Part shown: positions 45,007-52,541 of the stretch, piece by piece | How the letters are laid out: each line of letters starts with the position of its first letter | Numbering within the stretch: position 1 is the first letter of the stretch | Origin: Kaustia mangrovi | GTDB lineage: Bacteria; Pseudomonadota; Alphaproteobacteria; Rhizobiales; Im1 | Assembly: GCF_015482775.1 (NCBI RefSeq) | Contig: NZ_CP058214.1 | Location: 3,400,501-3,464,500, forward strand | Direction of reading: 5' to 3' | DNA: 64,000 nucleotides | Notes under the pieces: generated by a model | The model's input: the letters and a program-made list of their open reading frames with translations, nothing else | What the model was told of the DNA's origin: nothing | Database searches by the model: none | Position numbers and translations under genes: made by a program

Positions 45007-45118
45007 GTGCCAGGGGGAGTGGGCCCGTGCCCGGACAATCGGATAGGATGGGCCGGACCTGCGATTCCACCGGGTCCGACGCCCCGAGACCACCCGCAAA
45101 CACGTTCTGGAGAAGCCG

Positions 45119-46372
45119 ATGACGGATGTGATACGCGACACGATCGACCGGATTCTGACGCGGGTGAACGCCATTGGCGCGGGCGGGCCGGGCTTCACGC
45201 GCCCCTCCTACAGCCCGCTTGAAACCGAGGCCCACGGGGTGATCGAGGAGGAGGCCGGCGCGCTCGGCCTTGGCGTCACGCGCGATGCCGGCAGCAACCT
45301 GTTCGCGCGCCTGCCGGGGCGCGACCGGTCCGCGCCGCCGCTCTATATCGGATCCCATCTCGACACCGTGCCCATGGGCGGCGCCTATGATGGCGTGGCG
45401 GGCGTCGCCGCCGCGATGGCGCTCGTCGCCCATTTCGTGGAGCGCGGGGAAACGCCGCCTTGCGATATCGTGGCAACCGTCACGCGCGCGGAGGAGAGCG
45501 TCTGGTTCCCGGTCTCCTATATCGGCTCGCGTGCGGCGCTGTCGCGCCTGACGGCGGAGGAGATGGAGGCGCGCCGCGCCGATACGGGCCGCACGCTCGC
45601 CGACCACATGCGCGAGGAGGGCGGCGACCCCGACCGTGTGCTGGCCGGCCCCGGCCTGCCGGCGGCGACATTCCTGGAGCTCCATATCGAGCAGGGTCCG
45701 CTGCTCGACACCGCGCATGAGCCCTTCGCGCTGATCGAGGGGGTGCGCGGGGGCCTGCGCTACCGCTTCGCGGCCATCGAGGGCGTGTGGGCTCATTCTG
45801 GTGGCGCACCACGCCATCTGCGCTCCGATGCCGTCTTCGCGCTCGCCGACATGATTTCGGCGCTCGACCGCGACTGGGCGGAGATGCTGGAGGCCGGTCA
45901 CGACCTCGCCGTCACCGTCGGGCGGGTGGACGCGGCCACCGACGAGCACGCCTTCGCCAAGGTGCCCGGCCGCGTCGGGTTCTGCCTCGACATGCGCAGC
46001 ATCGACCCCGCCGTGCTCGACGAGATGGACCGCCGCCTCGGCCGGATCGTCTCGCGCATCGAGGAGGCGCGCGGCGTGACGTTCCGCCTTGGCCCATCGT
46101 CCAGAAGCACGCCGTCAGCCCTGTCGAAGACGCTCGCCGACCGGCTGGAGGAGGCCGCGGGGCCCCTTGGCTTCTCGCCGCGGCGCATGGTGTCCGGCGG
46201 CGGGCACGACGCGGCTGCCTTCGCCGCTGCGGGCTGGACATCGGGCATGGTCTTCATCCGGAACTGGGATGGCAGCCACAATCCCGACGAGGGGATGGAC
46301 CCCGCCGACCTCGCCGACGCCGTGCGCTGCGTGGCCGCCGCCTGGGCCGACGCACAGGCCCGGCCCGCATAG
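45119..46372 (+). CDS. M20 amidohydrolase (N-carbamoyl amino acid / allantoate type)
   Basis: A 417-residue M20/HyuC-family metallohydrolase: GSHLDTVPMGGAYDGVAGVAA, catalytic EES in VTRAEESVWFPVSYIGSRA, FLELHIEQGPLLD, and C-terminal GGGHDAAAFAAAG. Members hydrolyse N-carbamoyl amino acids, ureidoglycine or allantoate, releasing NH3 and CO2. Placed directly after the ureohydrolase/DUF1989 operon, it could remove a carbamoyl group produced from a guanidino substrate. GGAG precedes ATG 45119. Confidence 0.83.
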   Translation: MTDVIRDTIDRILTRVNAIGAGGPGFTRPSYSPLETEAHGVIEEEAGALGLGVTRDAGSNLFARLPGRDRSAPPLYIGSHLDTVPMGGAYDGVAGVAAAMALVAHFVERGETPPCDIVATVTRAEESVWFPVSYIGSRAALSRLTAEEMEARRADTGRTLADHMREEGGDPDRVLAGPGLPAATFLELHIEQGPLLDTAHEPFALIEGVRGGLRYRFAAIEGVWAHSGGAPRHLRSDAVFALADMISALDRDWAEMLEAGHDLAVTVGRVDAATDEHAFAKVPGRVGFCLDMRSIDPAVLDEMDRRLGRIVSRIEEARGVTFRLGPSSRSTPSALSKTLADRLEEAAGPLGFSPRRMVSGGGHDAAAFAAAGWTSGMVFIRNWDGSHNPDEGMDPADLADAVRCVAAAWADAQARPA

Positions 46373-46443
46373 GCCGAAAGATCAAAGCAACCGTCCGCCG
46401 TCAGGCCTATTTGCTGTTCTGCGCCCCAACCCGTCTCGTCCGC

Positions 46444-46599
46444 CATGCCTGGGCTCGACCCGGATATCCATGACGGACCGCTGCCTTGCCTTCTTGCCGA
46501 CGGAACTGGCAAGCGGCATTTGCTATCCGTCATCCCCGCGGAAGCGGGGATCCATATCTTTGACGCTGCTTATGGATTCCCGCTTTCGCGGGAATGACG
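46444..46599. repeat. REP-like palindromic repeats (BIME-type)
   Basis: A large inverted pair at 46528-46599: CGTCATCCCCGCGGAAGCGG facing CGCTTTCGCGGGAATGACG. A further imperfect palindrome lies at 46444-46472 (CATGCCTGGGC ... TATCCATG), and a partial GGGAATGACGAAG copy at 46609-46621. These words are dispersed in many alphaproteobacterial genomes. They lie between convergent genes, the usual place. Confidence 0.75.
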
Positions 46600-46629
46600 A
46601 AGGGAGGTGGGAATGACGAAGAGGGGCGT

Positions 46630-46667
46630 CAGACTTAAGGGTTGGCGCCAGACGCAAGGGTTGGCGA
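46630..46667 (+). repeat. Two-copy 19-base tandem repeat
   Basis: CAGACTTAAGGGTTGGCGC (46630-46648) and CAGACGCAAGGGTTGGCGA (46649-46667) are adjacent near-copies. Nothing else is seen in the rest of the 393-base gap 46373-46765 apart from these and the REP-like palindromes. Confidence 0.5.
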
Positions 46668-46765
46668 CGGACGCCTGCGCCGGCGGCGACGTCGTTAGGC
46701 AATAAGCGCCGGAACGGTGCCGGAGTTTATTACCGAGATGCGGACACGCCTGAATTCATCGGGCC

Positions 46766-47716
46766 CTAATAGCCCCGGGCGATGTCGACCATAGGCGGGA
46801 TAGTGCCATCCACCCTGTAGGCGGAGATGTTCTCCGCGACGATGCGGGCGGCGGAGCGCTTGTCGGTCGGTGCGGAGATATGGGGCAGGACGGTCACGGA
46901 CGGGTGGTCCCAGAGCGGGGAGTCCGCTGGCAGGGGCTCGGTGTCGAAGACGTCGAGGACGGCGTGATCGAGATGGCCCGAATCGAGTGCGGCGATCAGG
47001 TCGCCGGTCGCCACGATGGGCCCCCGGGCGAAATTGACGAGCGATGCGCCCTCGCGCATCTGCCCGAACCGCGCGGCGTCGAGAAGGCCTCGCGTCCCTT
47101 CCGTCAGCGGCAGCAGGCAGACGAGGATATCGGCCGCCGCCAGAACGGTCTTGAGCCCGTCCTCGCCCGCATGGCAGGCAACGCCGTCTATGGATTTCGG
47201 CCGGCGGCTCCAGCCCGCGACCCGGAAGCCGGCCTCGCCGAGCCGCAGTGCCGCGGCCTGCCCGAGCGCACCGAGCCCCAGGAGCGCCACCGTCATCTCC
47301 TCCGCGCGGCGATAGGGCCGCTGTTTCCAGAGATGGGCGCGCTGCTGGCGCGCATAGGCGGGCATGTCGCGGAAGAGGTAGAGCGTCCAGGCGAGAACGG
47401 CTTCCGCCATCTTGTCGGCGAGCGCCGGGTCGACAAGGCGGACGATGGGCACCGGCCGGTCGGCGAGCTCGGCGACGAGCCGTTCCACGCCCGCCCAGAC
47501 GCTCTGGATCCAGCGGCAGTTCGGCAACAGCGCGATGTCGGCCGGGTCCGGATTGGCGACGATGGCGATCTCACACCGCTCGCGCTCCTCCGGCGTCATG
47601 GACCGGACGCTCGTCACCGTCTCGTCGAGCAGGGCGGCGTTGAGCGCGTCGGCCCAGGCGTCCTCCTCTTCCGGGGACAGCCGGGTGACAAGGGCAATCG
47701 GGCAAGCCATCTCCAC
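46766..47716 (-). CDS. D-2-hydroxyacid dehydrogenase (GhrA-like)
   Basis: A 316-residue NAD(P)-dependent D-2-hydroxyacid dehydrogenase of the glyoxylate/hydroxypyruvate reductase A type. NAD motif VALLGLGALGQAAA, catalytic Arg in VNFARGPIV, Glu in VFDTEPLPADSPLW and His in PHISAPT. It reduces glyoxylate, hydroxypyruvate or a related 2-oxoacid. Starts at GTG 47716 or ATG 47710. It is co-transcribed with pxpA, six bases downstream of it. Confidence 0.86.
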   Translation of the reverse strand: MEMACPIALVTRLSPEEEDAWADALNAALLDETVTSVRSMTPEERERCEIAIVANPDPADIALLPNCRWIQSVWAGVERLVAELADRPVPIVRLVDPALADKMAEAVLAWTLYLFRDMPAYARQQRAHLWKQRPYRRAEEMTVALLGLGALGQAAALRLGEAGFRVAGWSRRPKSIDGVACHAGEDGLKTVLAAADILVCLLPLTEGTRGLLDAARFGQMREGASLVNFARGPIVATGDLIAALDSGHLDHAVLDVFDTEPLPADSPLWDHPSVTVLPHISAPTDKRSAARIVAENISAYRVDGTIPPMVDIARGY

Positions 47717-47722
47717 GCCGCC

Positions 47723-48508
47723 TCAGGCCGTCGCCGGCGCCGAAGTGCGGAAGGGCGCGATCCCGATGCCGGCGCGCTCCAGTTCCTCGCGCAGCTTGCG
47801 CGCGACCGCGACCGCGGCGGGATTGTCGCCATGGATGCACAGCGTGTCCGCCTTGACCGGAAGCTTCCTGCCGCCGGTGGTGGGGATATGGCCGTCGAGG
47901 ATCATGTGAAGCACCTGGGCGAGGCTCTGGTCGGGATCGTGGATCACCGCGCCAGCCTCCTTGCGCGGCGTGAGCCGGCCCTCGTCGGTATAGGTGCGGT
48001 CGGCATAGATCTCGCTGGCGACATGGAGGCCGGCCTCCTCGGCGGCATGCATGGTCTGCGAATAGGGCAGGGTGACGAAGGTGAGCGTCGGGTCGACCGC
48101 GATGACCGCGTCGACGCAGATCCGCGCGAGCTCCGCGTCCTCCGCGGCCATGTTGCCGAGCGCGCCATGGGTCTTCACATGAGTGAGGCGCGCACCGGCC
48201 GCCTCCGTGAGCGCCTTGACCGCGCCGATCTGGTAGATGAGCTGGGCCTTCAGCGCTTCCGGCGTCTCGCCCGCAATGCGCCGACGTCCGAAACCGTAGA
48301 GGTCCATGAAGGAGGGATGGGCCCCGACCGACACGCCGTTCTCACGCGCCTGGAGCACGGTGCGGTGGATCACCTCCGGATCGCCGCCGTGGAAGCCGCA
48401 GGCGATGTTGGCGGATGTGATGAGTTCCAGCATCGCCGCATCGTCGCCGATGGTGTAGGCGCCGAAGCTCTCGCCCATGTCGCAGTTCAGATCGATGGTC
48501 TTGGTCAT
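47723..48508 (-). CDS. pxpA: 5-oxoprolinase subunit PxpA (LamB/YcsF family)
   Basis: A 261-residue protein: IDLNCDMGESFGAYTIGDD, SANIACGFHGGDP, VGAHPSFMDLYGFGRR, VKTHGALGNMAAEDAELA and CIHGDNPAAVAVA. It is the TIM-barrel-like subunit of ATP-dependent 5-oxoprolinase. It is separated from pxpBC by about 8 kb, where most genomes keep the three genes adjacent. ATG 48508 starts the conserved part. Confidence 0.9.
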   Translation of the reverse strand: MTKTIDLNCDMGESFGAYTIGDDAAMLELITSANIACGFHGGDPEVIHRTVLQARENGVSVGAHPSFMDLYGFGRRRIAGETPEALKAQLIYQIGAVKALTEAAGARLTHVKTHGALGNMAAEDAELARICVDAVIAVDPTLTFVTLPYSQTMHAAEEAGLHVASEIYADRTYTDEGRLTPRKEAGAVIHDPDQSLAQVLHMILDGHIPTTGGRKLPVKADTLCIHGDNPAAVAVARKLREELERAGIGIAPFRTSAPATA

Positions 48509-48668
48509 TTTATCCGTGCTGCATGTTCGGTGTGGTTTGGGTGTTGCGCCGCTGCCGGCAATAGGATAGCACGCTGATATCCCGGCGGTATACCGGATGT
48601 GTATCGCTGTTTCCATCGCGATCCCGCCTCCCGGACCGCATCGCCAAGCCATGAACGGAGCATGAGAG

Positions 48669-49520
48669 ATGACAAGGACCGTGTATCTGAACGGGCAGTG
48701 GCTGCCCGAGGGCGAGGCGCATGTGTCGGCGTTCGATCGCGGCTTCCTGTTCGCCGATGCGATCTACGAGGTGGTGGCGGTCGTCGGCGGCAGGCTCGTC
48801 GACTACGAGGCGCATGCCGCCCGCCTGCGCCGCTCGCTGTGCGAGCTCGGCATGGCCTGTCCGTTCGATGAGGCATCCTTGCTGGCGCTTCACAGGGACA
48901 TCGTCTCCCGCAACGGTGTCGAGGAGGGGTTGATCTATCTCCAGATCAGCCGCGGTGCGGCCGACCGGACCTTCGTCATCCCGAAGGACACCGAGCCCAC
49001 CGTGCTCCTGTTCACCCAGAAGAAGGCGGTGCTGGAGAACCCGCAGGCGGCGGCCGGCATCTCGGTCGTCACGCTGCCGGATCTTAGATGGGCGCGCCGC
49101 GATATCAAGACGGTGCAGCTCCTTTATCCCTCGCTGGCCGCCAGCGAGGCCGCCGCGAAGGGCGCCGACGACGCCTGGCTCGTCGAGGACGGCCTGGTGA
49201 CCGAGGCGAGTTCGGCCACCGCCCATATCGTGCTTGGCGGCCGCATCGTCACGAGGCCGCTCGGCACGGAGATCCTCCACGGCGTGACGCGCGCCTCGGT
49301 GCTCGATCTCGCCCGGATGGACGGCATCGGCGTCGAGGAACGGCCCTTCACGGTGGAGGAGGCATGCTCGGCGGAGGAGGCCTTCATCACCTCCGCCACG
49401 AGCTTCGTCGTGCCCGTCGTCGCCATAGACGGCACCCCGGTCGGCACGGGCAAGCCCGGCCCCGTCGCCAGGCGGCTGCGCGAGATCTACATGGCCGACC
49501 GGCTGGCCGGCGCCATATAG
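48669..49520 (+). CDS. dat: D-amino-acid transaminase
   Basis: A 283-residue fold-type IV PLP enzyme. AFDRGFLFADAIYEVV, YLQISRGAADRTF, catalytic Lys in RRDIKTVQLLYPSLA, and VTEASSATAHIV match D-alanine aminotransferase, which exchanges amino groups between D-amino acids and 2-oxoacids. Located divergent from pxpA and ghrA, it would feed D-amino-acid nitrogen into the same set of acids. Branched-chain or aminodeoxychorismate activity is less likely because of the DRGFLFADAIYEV loop. Confidence 0.87.
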   Translation: MTRTVYLNGQWLPEGEAHVSAFDRGFLFADAIYEVVAVVGGRLVDYEAHAARLRRSLCELGMACPFDEASLLALHRDIVSRNGVEEGLIYLQISRGAADRTFVIPKDTEPTVLLFTQKKAVLENPQAAAGISVVTLPDLRWARRDIKTVQLLYPSLAASEAAAKGADDAWLVEDGLVTEASSATAHIVLGGRIVTRPLGTEILHGVTRASVLDLARMDGIGVEERPFTVEEACSAEEAFITSATSFVVPVVAIDGTPVGTGKPGPVARRLREIYMADRLAGAI

Positions 49521-49574
49521 ACAGGACAGGACCTTCGGGAGCGGTGCCCGCCCCCATGCCCGGTCCGTCCGGCC

Positions 49575-50693
49575 TCAGGCCTCGACCTCCAGGGCGGTGA
49601 GGGGGCGCGAGCAGCAGGCAAGGATGAGGCCGTCGGCGATCTCGTGGTCGAGAATGCCGCCATTGTGGCTCATCTCCACATCGCCGGAGCACTTCACCTT
49701 GCAGGTCCCGCAAAGTCCGAGCTCGCAGGCTGCCGGAATGCGCACGCCGGCGGCGCGGGCGGCCTGCAGCACCGTCTGGCCGGGCACGCTCTCCGTCTCC
49801 GTGTCGGACAGGGTGAAGCGGATCGCCACGGCCTCGCCGTCGGGGCTCGCATCCCCGGCAAGCTCAGCCGCCGCCGCGCTGGTCTCGATGGCCTCCGCGA
49901 GGCTTTCCTCTGGCGGCGTGCCGAAGCTTTCCTGATGATAGGCGGGCATGTCGAAGCCCGCCGCCTTCAGCATCTCGCGCACGGCGCGCATGAACGGCTC
50001 CGGTCCGCAGCAGAAGACCTCGCGCTCGTGGAAGTCCGGCACCAGGAGCGGCAGCCTGACCGCATCGATCCGGCCGCGCTGGCCGAAGCCGCCGTCCCGG
50101 CTCGACCGGTTCTCGACCAGAAAGTCGAGCGACAGGCCCGGCATCCGGTTGCCCAGAAGGTCGAGCTCCTTGCGGAATATGATGTCCTCCGGCGTGCGCG
50201 CGCAATTGACGAAGGCGACATCGGTCCACGGCGCACAGTCATTGAGCCAGCGCAGCATGGACATCATCGGCGTGACGCCCGAGCCCGCCGACAGAAACAG
50301 ATACTTTGCCGCGGGATACTCGTGCAGCGAGAACGACCCTGCCGGCCCGTAGGCCTTGATGTGGCCGCCAGGCCGGAGGTTGTCGAACATCCAGCGCGTG
50401 CCGAGGCTCGCCGCCTGCGCCTTCGCCGTCACGGAGATCGTGAAGGGCCGCGACGGGCTGGAGGAGAGCGTATAGGTCCGGTGGACGGGCTCCTCGTCCA
50501 CGGGTAGCTCGAGCGTGATGAACTGGCCCGGCCGGTAGCGGAACCAGGTCTGGTTGTCGGAGCGGAAGGTGAAGGTCCGCACCTCCGGCGCCTCCTCCAC
50601 CACGCCGACGCATTCGAGCACCTGGAGCGTGTCGTCCCAGGGCGTCATCTCGTCGAGATGCTTGTAGAGGGAGTCCTCTTGCGCTGCGGTCAT
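49575..50693 (-). CDS. gbcB: Glycine betaine monooxygenase, reductase subunit
   Basis: A 372-residue flavin/NAD(P)H ferredoxin reductase fused to a C-terminal [2Fe-2S] domain. FAD site HRTYTLSSSPS, NAD site YLFLSAGSGVTPMMSML, FCCGPEPFMRAVREML, and plant-type ferredoxin Cys in CELGLCGTCKVKC plus a final CC. It passes electrons from NAD(P)H to the Rieske oxygenase encoded just upstream. ATG 50693 is 17 bases after gbcA. The order oxygenase-reductase matches gbcAB operons. Confidence 0.87.
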   Translation of the reverse strand: MTAAQEDSLYKHLDEMTPWDDTLQVLECVGVVEEAPEVRTFTFRSDNQTWFRYRPGQFITLELPVDEEPVHRTYTLSSSPSRPFTISVTAKAQAASLGTRWMFDNLRPGGHIKAYGPAGSFSLHEYPAAKYLFLSAGSGVTPMMSMLRWLNDCAPWTDVAFVNCARTPEDIIFRKELDLLGNRMPGLSLDFLVENRSSRDGGFGQRGRIDAVRLPLLVPDFHEREVFCCGPEPFMRAVREMLKAAGFDMPAYHQESFGTPPEESLAEAIETSAAAAELAGDASPDGEAVAIRFTLSDTETESVPGQTVLQAARAAGVRIPAACELGLCGTCKVKCSGDVEMSHNGGILDHEIADGLILACCSRPLTALEVEA

Positions 50694-50710
50694 CGTGCCT
50701 CTCCCCCACC

Positions 50711-51958
50711 TCAGGCGACGCCGAGCAGCGCCGGCGCCTCGGTCTCCGCCAGCCGTGGCTCGACGAAGCGGCAATACCAGTCCACGAACTGCATGACGCC
50801 ACCCTCGTGAACCGGCGAATAGGGGCCGGGCTCATAGGCCGGCGAGGCGATGCCGGCGGCGTTCTCCTCCACGATCCGGCGGTCCTGGTCGTTCGTCTCC
50901 GTCCAGACATGGGTGAGCTCGGCCAGGTCGTAATCGACGCCCTCGACGGCATCCTTGTGGACGAGCCATTTGGTCGTGACCGCCGTCTCCGTGGCGCTGA
51001 CCGGGAGCACGCGGAAGGTCACGGCGTGATCGCCGAGCACATGGTTCCAGGTGGTGGGGTAGTGATAGAGGAGCAGCGAGCCGATGCGGTCGGCCTCCAC
51101 CGCGTCGCTCAGCCGGCGGCGGACAGCCGGCCGGCCGCTCATCGTGTAGCTGACCGCGTCTCTGAGAAGTGGCACGCGGATCATGCGGTACTGGCCGCCT
51201 CTATCGATGCGGAAGGCGCTCGCCAGCCCGGCCGCCTCGCAATGGGCCCAGTGGGCGGCCATCTCGGGATCCTCGCCCGACATCTCCACGCCCGAATTGG
51301 TCGGCGCTTCGGGGAAGGTCTTGCAGAGCTCCGGGTGGTTGCCCGCGCAGTGATAGCACTCCCGGTTGTTCTCCCAGACGAGCTTCCAGTTGGCCTTCTC
51401 CACGATGGTGCTCTCGAAGGCGACCTTGGCCTCGGCAAGCCTGTGCGGGGCGAAATAGGGCGCCATGGCCGCGCGCACGGGCGCGAAATCGGCGGGCTCG
51501 TCGGCGAGGCAGACGAAGATGTAGCCGCACACCGCCTCGCAGGCGACGGGCTTGAGCCCATAGCGGCCCATATCGAAATCCGGGCCCATCTGGCGCGCGA
51601 AGACCAGGCGGCCGTCGAGGTCGTAGGTCCATTGGTGATAGGGGCAGACGAGCTTGGCGGAGGTTCCCTTCGCGGCGGTGCACACACGCGAGCCGCGGTG
51701 CCGGCAGGAATTGTGGAAGGCGCGGATCTCGCCGGCGGTGTCGCGCACCACGACGACCGGATGGTCGCCGATCTGGACGGTGAAATAGCTGCCGGTGCGA
51801 GGCAACTCGCAATCGTGGCCGACGAACAGCCAGTCGCGATACCAGATGAGATCCAGATCGAGCCGGAAGTAATCCGGATCGGTATAGAAGGGCCGGTCGA
51901 GGCTGAAGCCCGGTTGCCGGTTGCGGAGCCGGCGAAGCATGTCTGCGCGCACGTCCAT
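50711..51958 (-). CDS. gbcA: Glycine betaine monooxygenase, Rieske oxygenase subunit
   Basis: A 415-residue Rieske non-heme iron oxygenase. The Rieske ligands are Cys85/His87 (NSCRHRGSR) and Cys105/His108 (CPYHQWTYDLDG), and iron ligands His203 and His208 lie in NNRECYHCAGNHPE. TTKWLVHKDAVEGVDYD, TNDQDRRIVEENAAGI and YEPGPYS are shared with GbcA, which demethylates glycine betaine to dimethylglycine with release of formaldehyde. A related quaternary amine (proline betaine) is possible. ATG 51958 has GAGGA upstream. The long leader carries a cobalamin riboswitch. Confidence 0.88.
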   Translation of the reverse strand: MDVRADMLRRLRNRQPGFSLDRPFYTDPDYFRLDLDLIWYRDWLFVGHDCELPRTGSYFTVQIGDHPVVVVRDTAGEIRAFHNSCRHRGSRVCTAAKGTSAKLVCPYHQWTYDLDGRLVFARQMGPDFDMGRYGLKPVACEAVCGYIFVCLADEPADFAPVRAAMAPYFAPHRLAEAKVAFESTIVEKANWKLVWENNRECYHCAGNHPELCKTFPEAPTNSGVEMSGEDPEMAAHWAHCEAAGLASAFRIDRGGQYRMIRVPLLRDAVSYTMSGRPAVRRRLSDAVEADRIGSLLLYHYPTTWNHVLGDHAVTFRVLPVSATETAVTTKWLVHKDAVEGVDYDLAELTHVWTETNDQDRRIVEENAAGIASPAYEPGPYSPVHEGGVMQFVDWYCRFVEPRLAETEAPALLGVA

Positions 51959-52112
51959 GTCCAGTCCTCGTTCTGTCCCAGGGACTGAGCTGGTGGTGAT
52001 GGAGGAGGACACGGACTTCGCCTGCCGGGCCCGGAGACTTGTCCCGACGGATCCGACCGAAGCGATCCCCTCCTGACCGCCCACCGCGATCAGTCGGTTG
52101 CACACCGCCCAA

Positions 52113-52290
52113 GGCTGGTTTCCGGGCTCAGGAGCGTGTCCCTTGGGGGACTGGCGCGGCACCTTCCCGGACACCGGGTTCGGGTCCAGTGGCTTTTCGC
52201 CGCGATTGACGCTCCACTACCGTTGCGGGGGCAGCGCCGGGTTTCGACCGGCTTCCCAATTCTCCGCCACCTCCCTCCGTGGCGGCACCT
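52113..52290 (-). promoter_or_regulatory. Cobalamin (B12) riboswitch in the gbcAB leader
   Basis: Read on the minus strand, all conserved blocks occur in order. They are GGGAAGCCGGT (52257-52247), CCCCGCAACGGTA (52230-52218), the B12 box GCCACTGG (52193-52186) with CGGGAAGG (52169-52162), and the 3' block GAGCCCGGAAACCAGCC (52129-52113). GGAGCGT pairs with ACGCTCC as the enclosing helix. About 155 bases further lies the gbcA start, and no other minus-strand gene intervenes. A hairpin at 52076-52096 could be the expression platform; it lacks a T run, so control may be translational or Rho-based. Confidence 0.9.
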
Positions 52291-52416
52291 CGAGCATGGC
52301 CATCAGACCATCGCTCGCGTGCGCCAGCGAGTGCGAAAGCGACACGCCGCATTCGATGGGCGACACGGGCGATTTTCCATGTGCCGAGCGGTCGCCGGGC
52401 GGCTCGACGAACACAA

Positions 52417-52450
52417 GAAAAATGGCCGATCCCCATGTCGGGGACCGGCC
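52417..52450 (-). terminator. Terminator of the fds / OFA transcription unit
   Basis: GGCCGGTCCCC (minus strand, from 52450) pairs with GGGGATCGGCC (one mismatch), followed by ATTTTTCTTG. It separates the formate operon from the riboswitch-controlled gbcAB unit, so the riboswitch should start a new transcript between here and 52290. Confidence 0.8.
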
Positions 52451-52541
52451 GTAAACCGATGTTTCCGCTTTCGTTTCGTCCGCGGGGGAAGGCGCGGCAG
52501 ATCGGCCTGCCCCCGCGGTTTTCGACCCCCGGTCGCGGGCC

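Noticed and set aside
46528-46621. CRISPR array
   Set aside because: The repeats are inverted palindromes in two orientations with no regular spacers and no cas genes; they fit REP/BIME elements.
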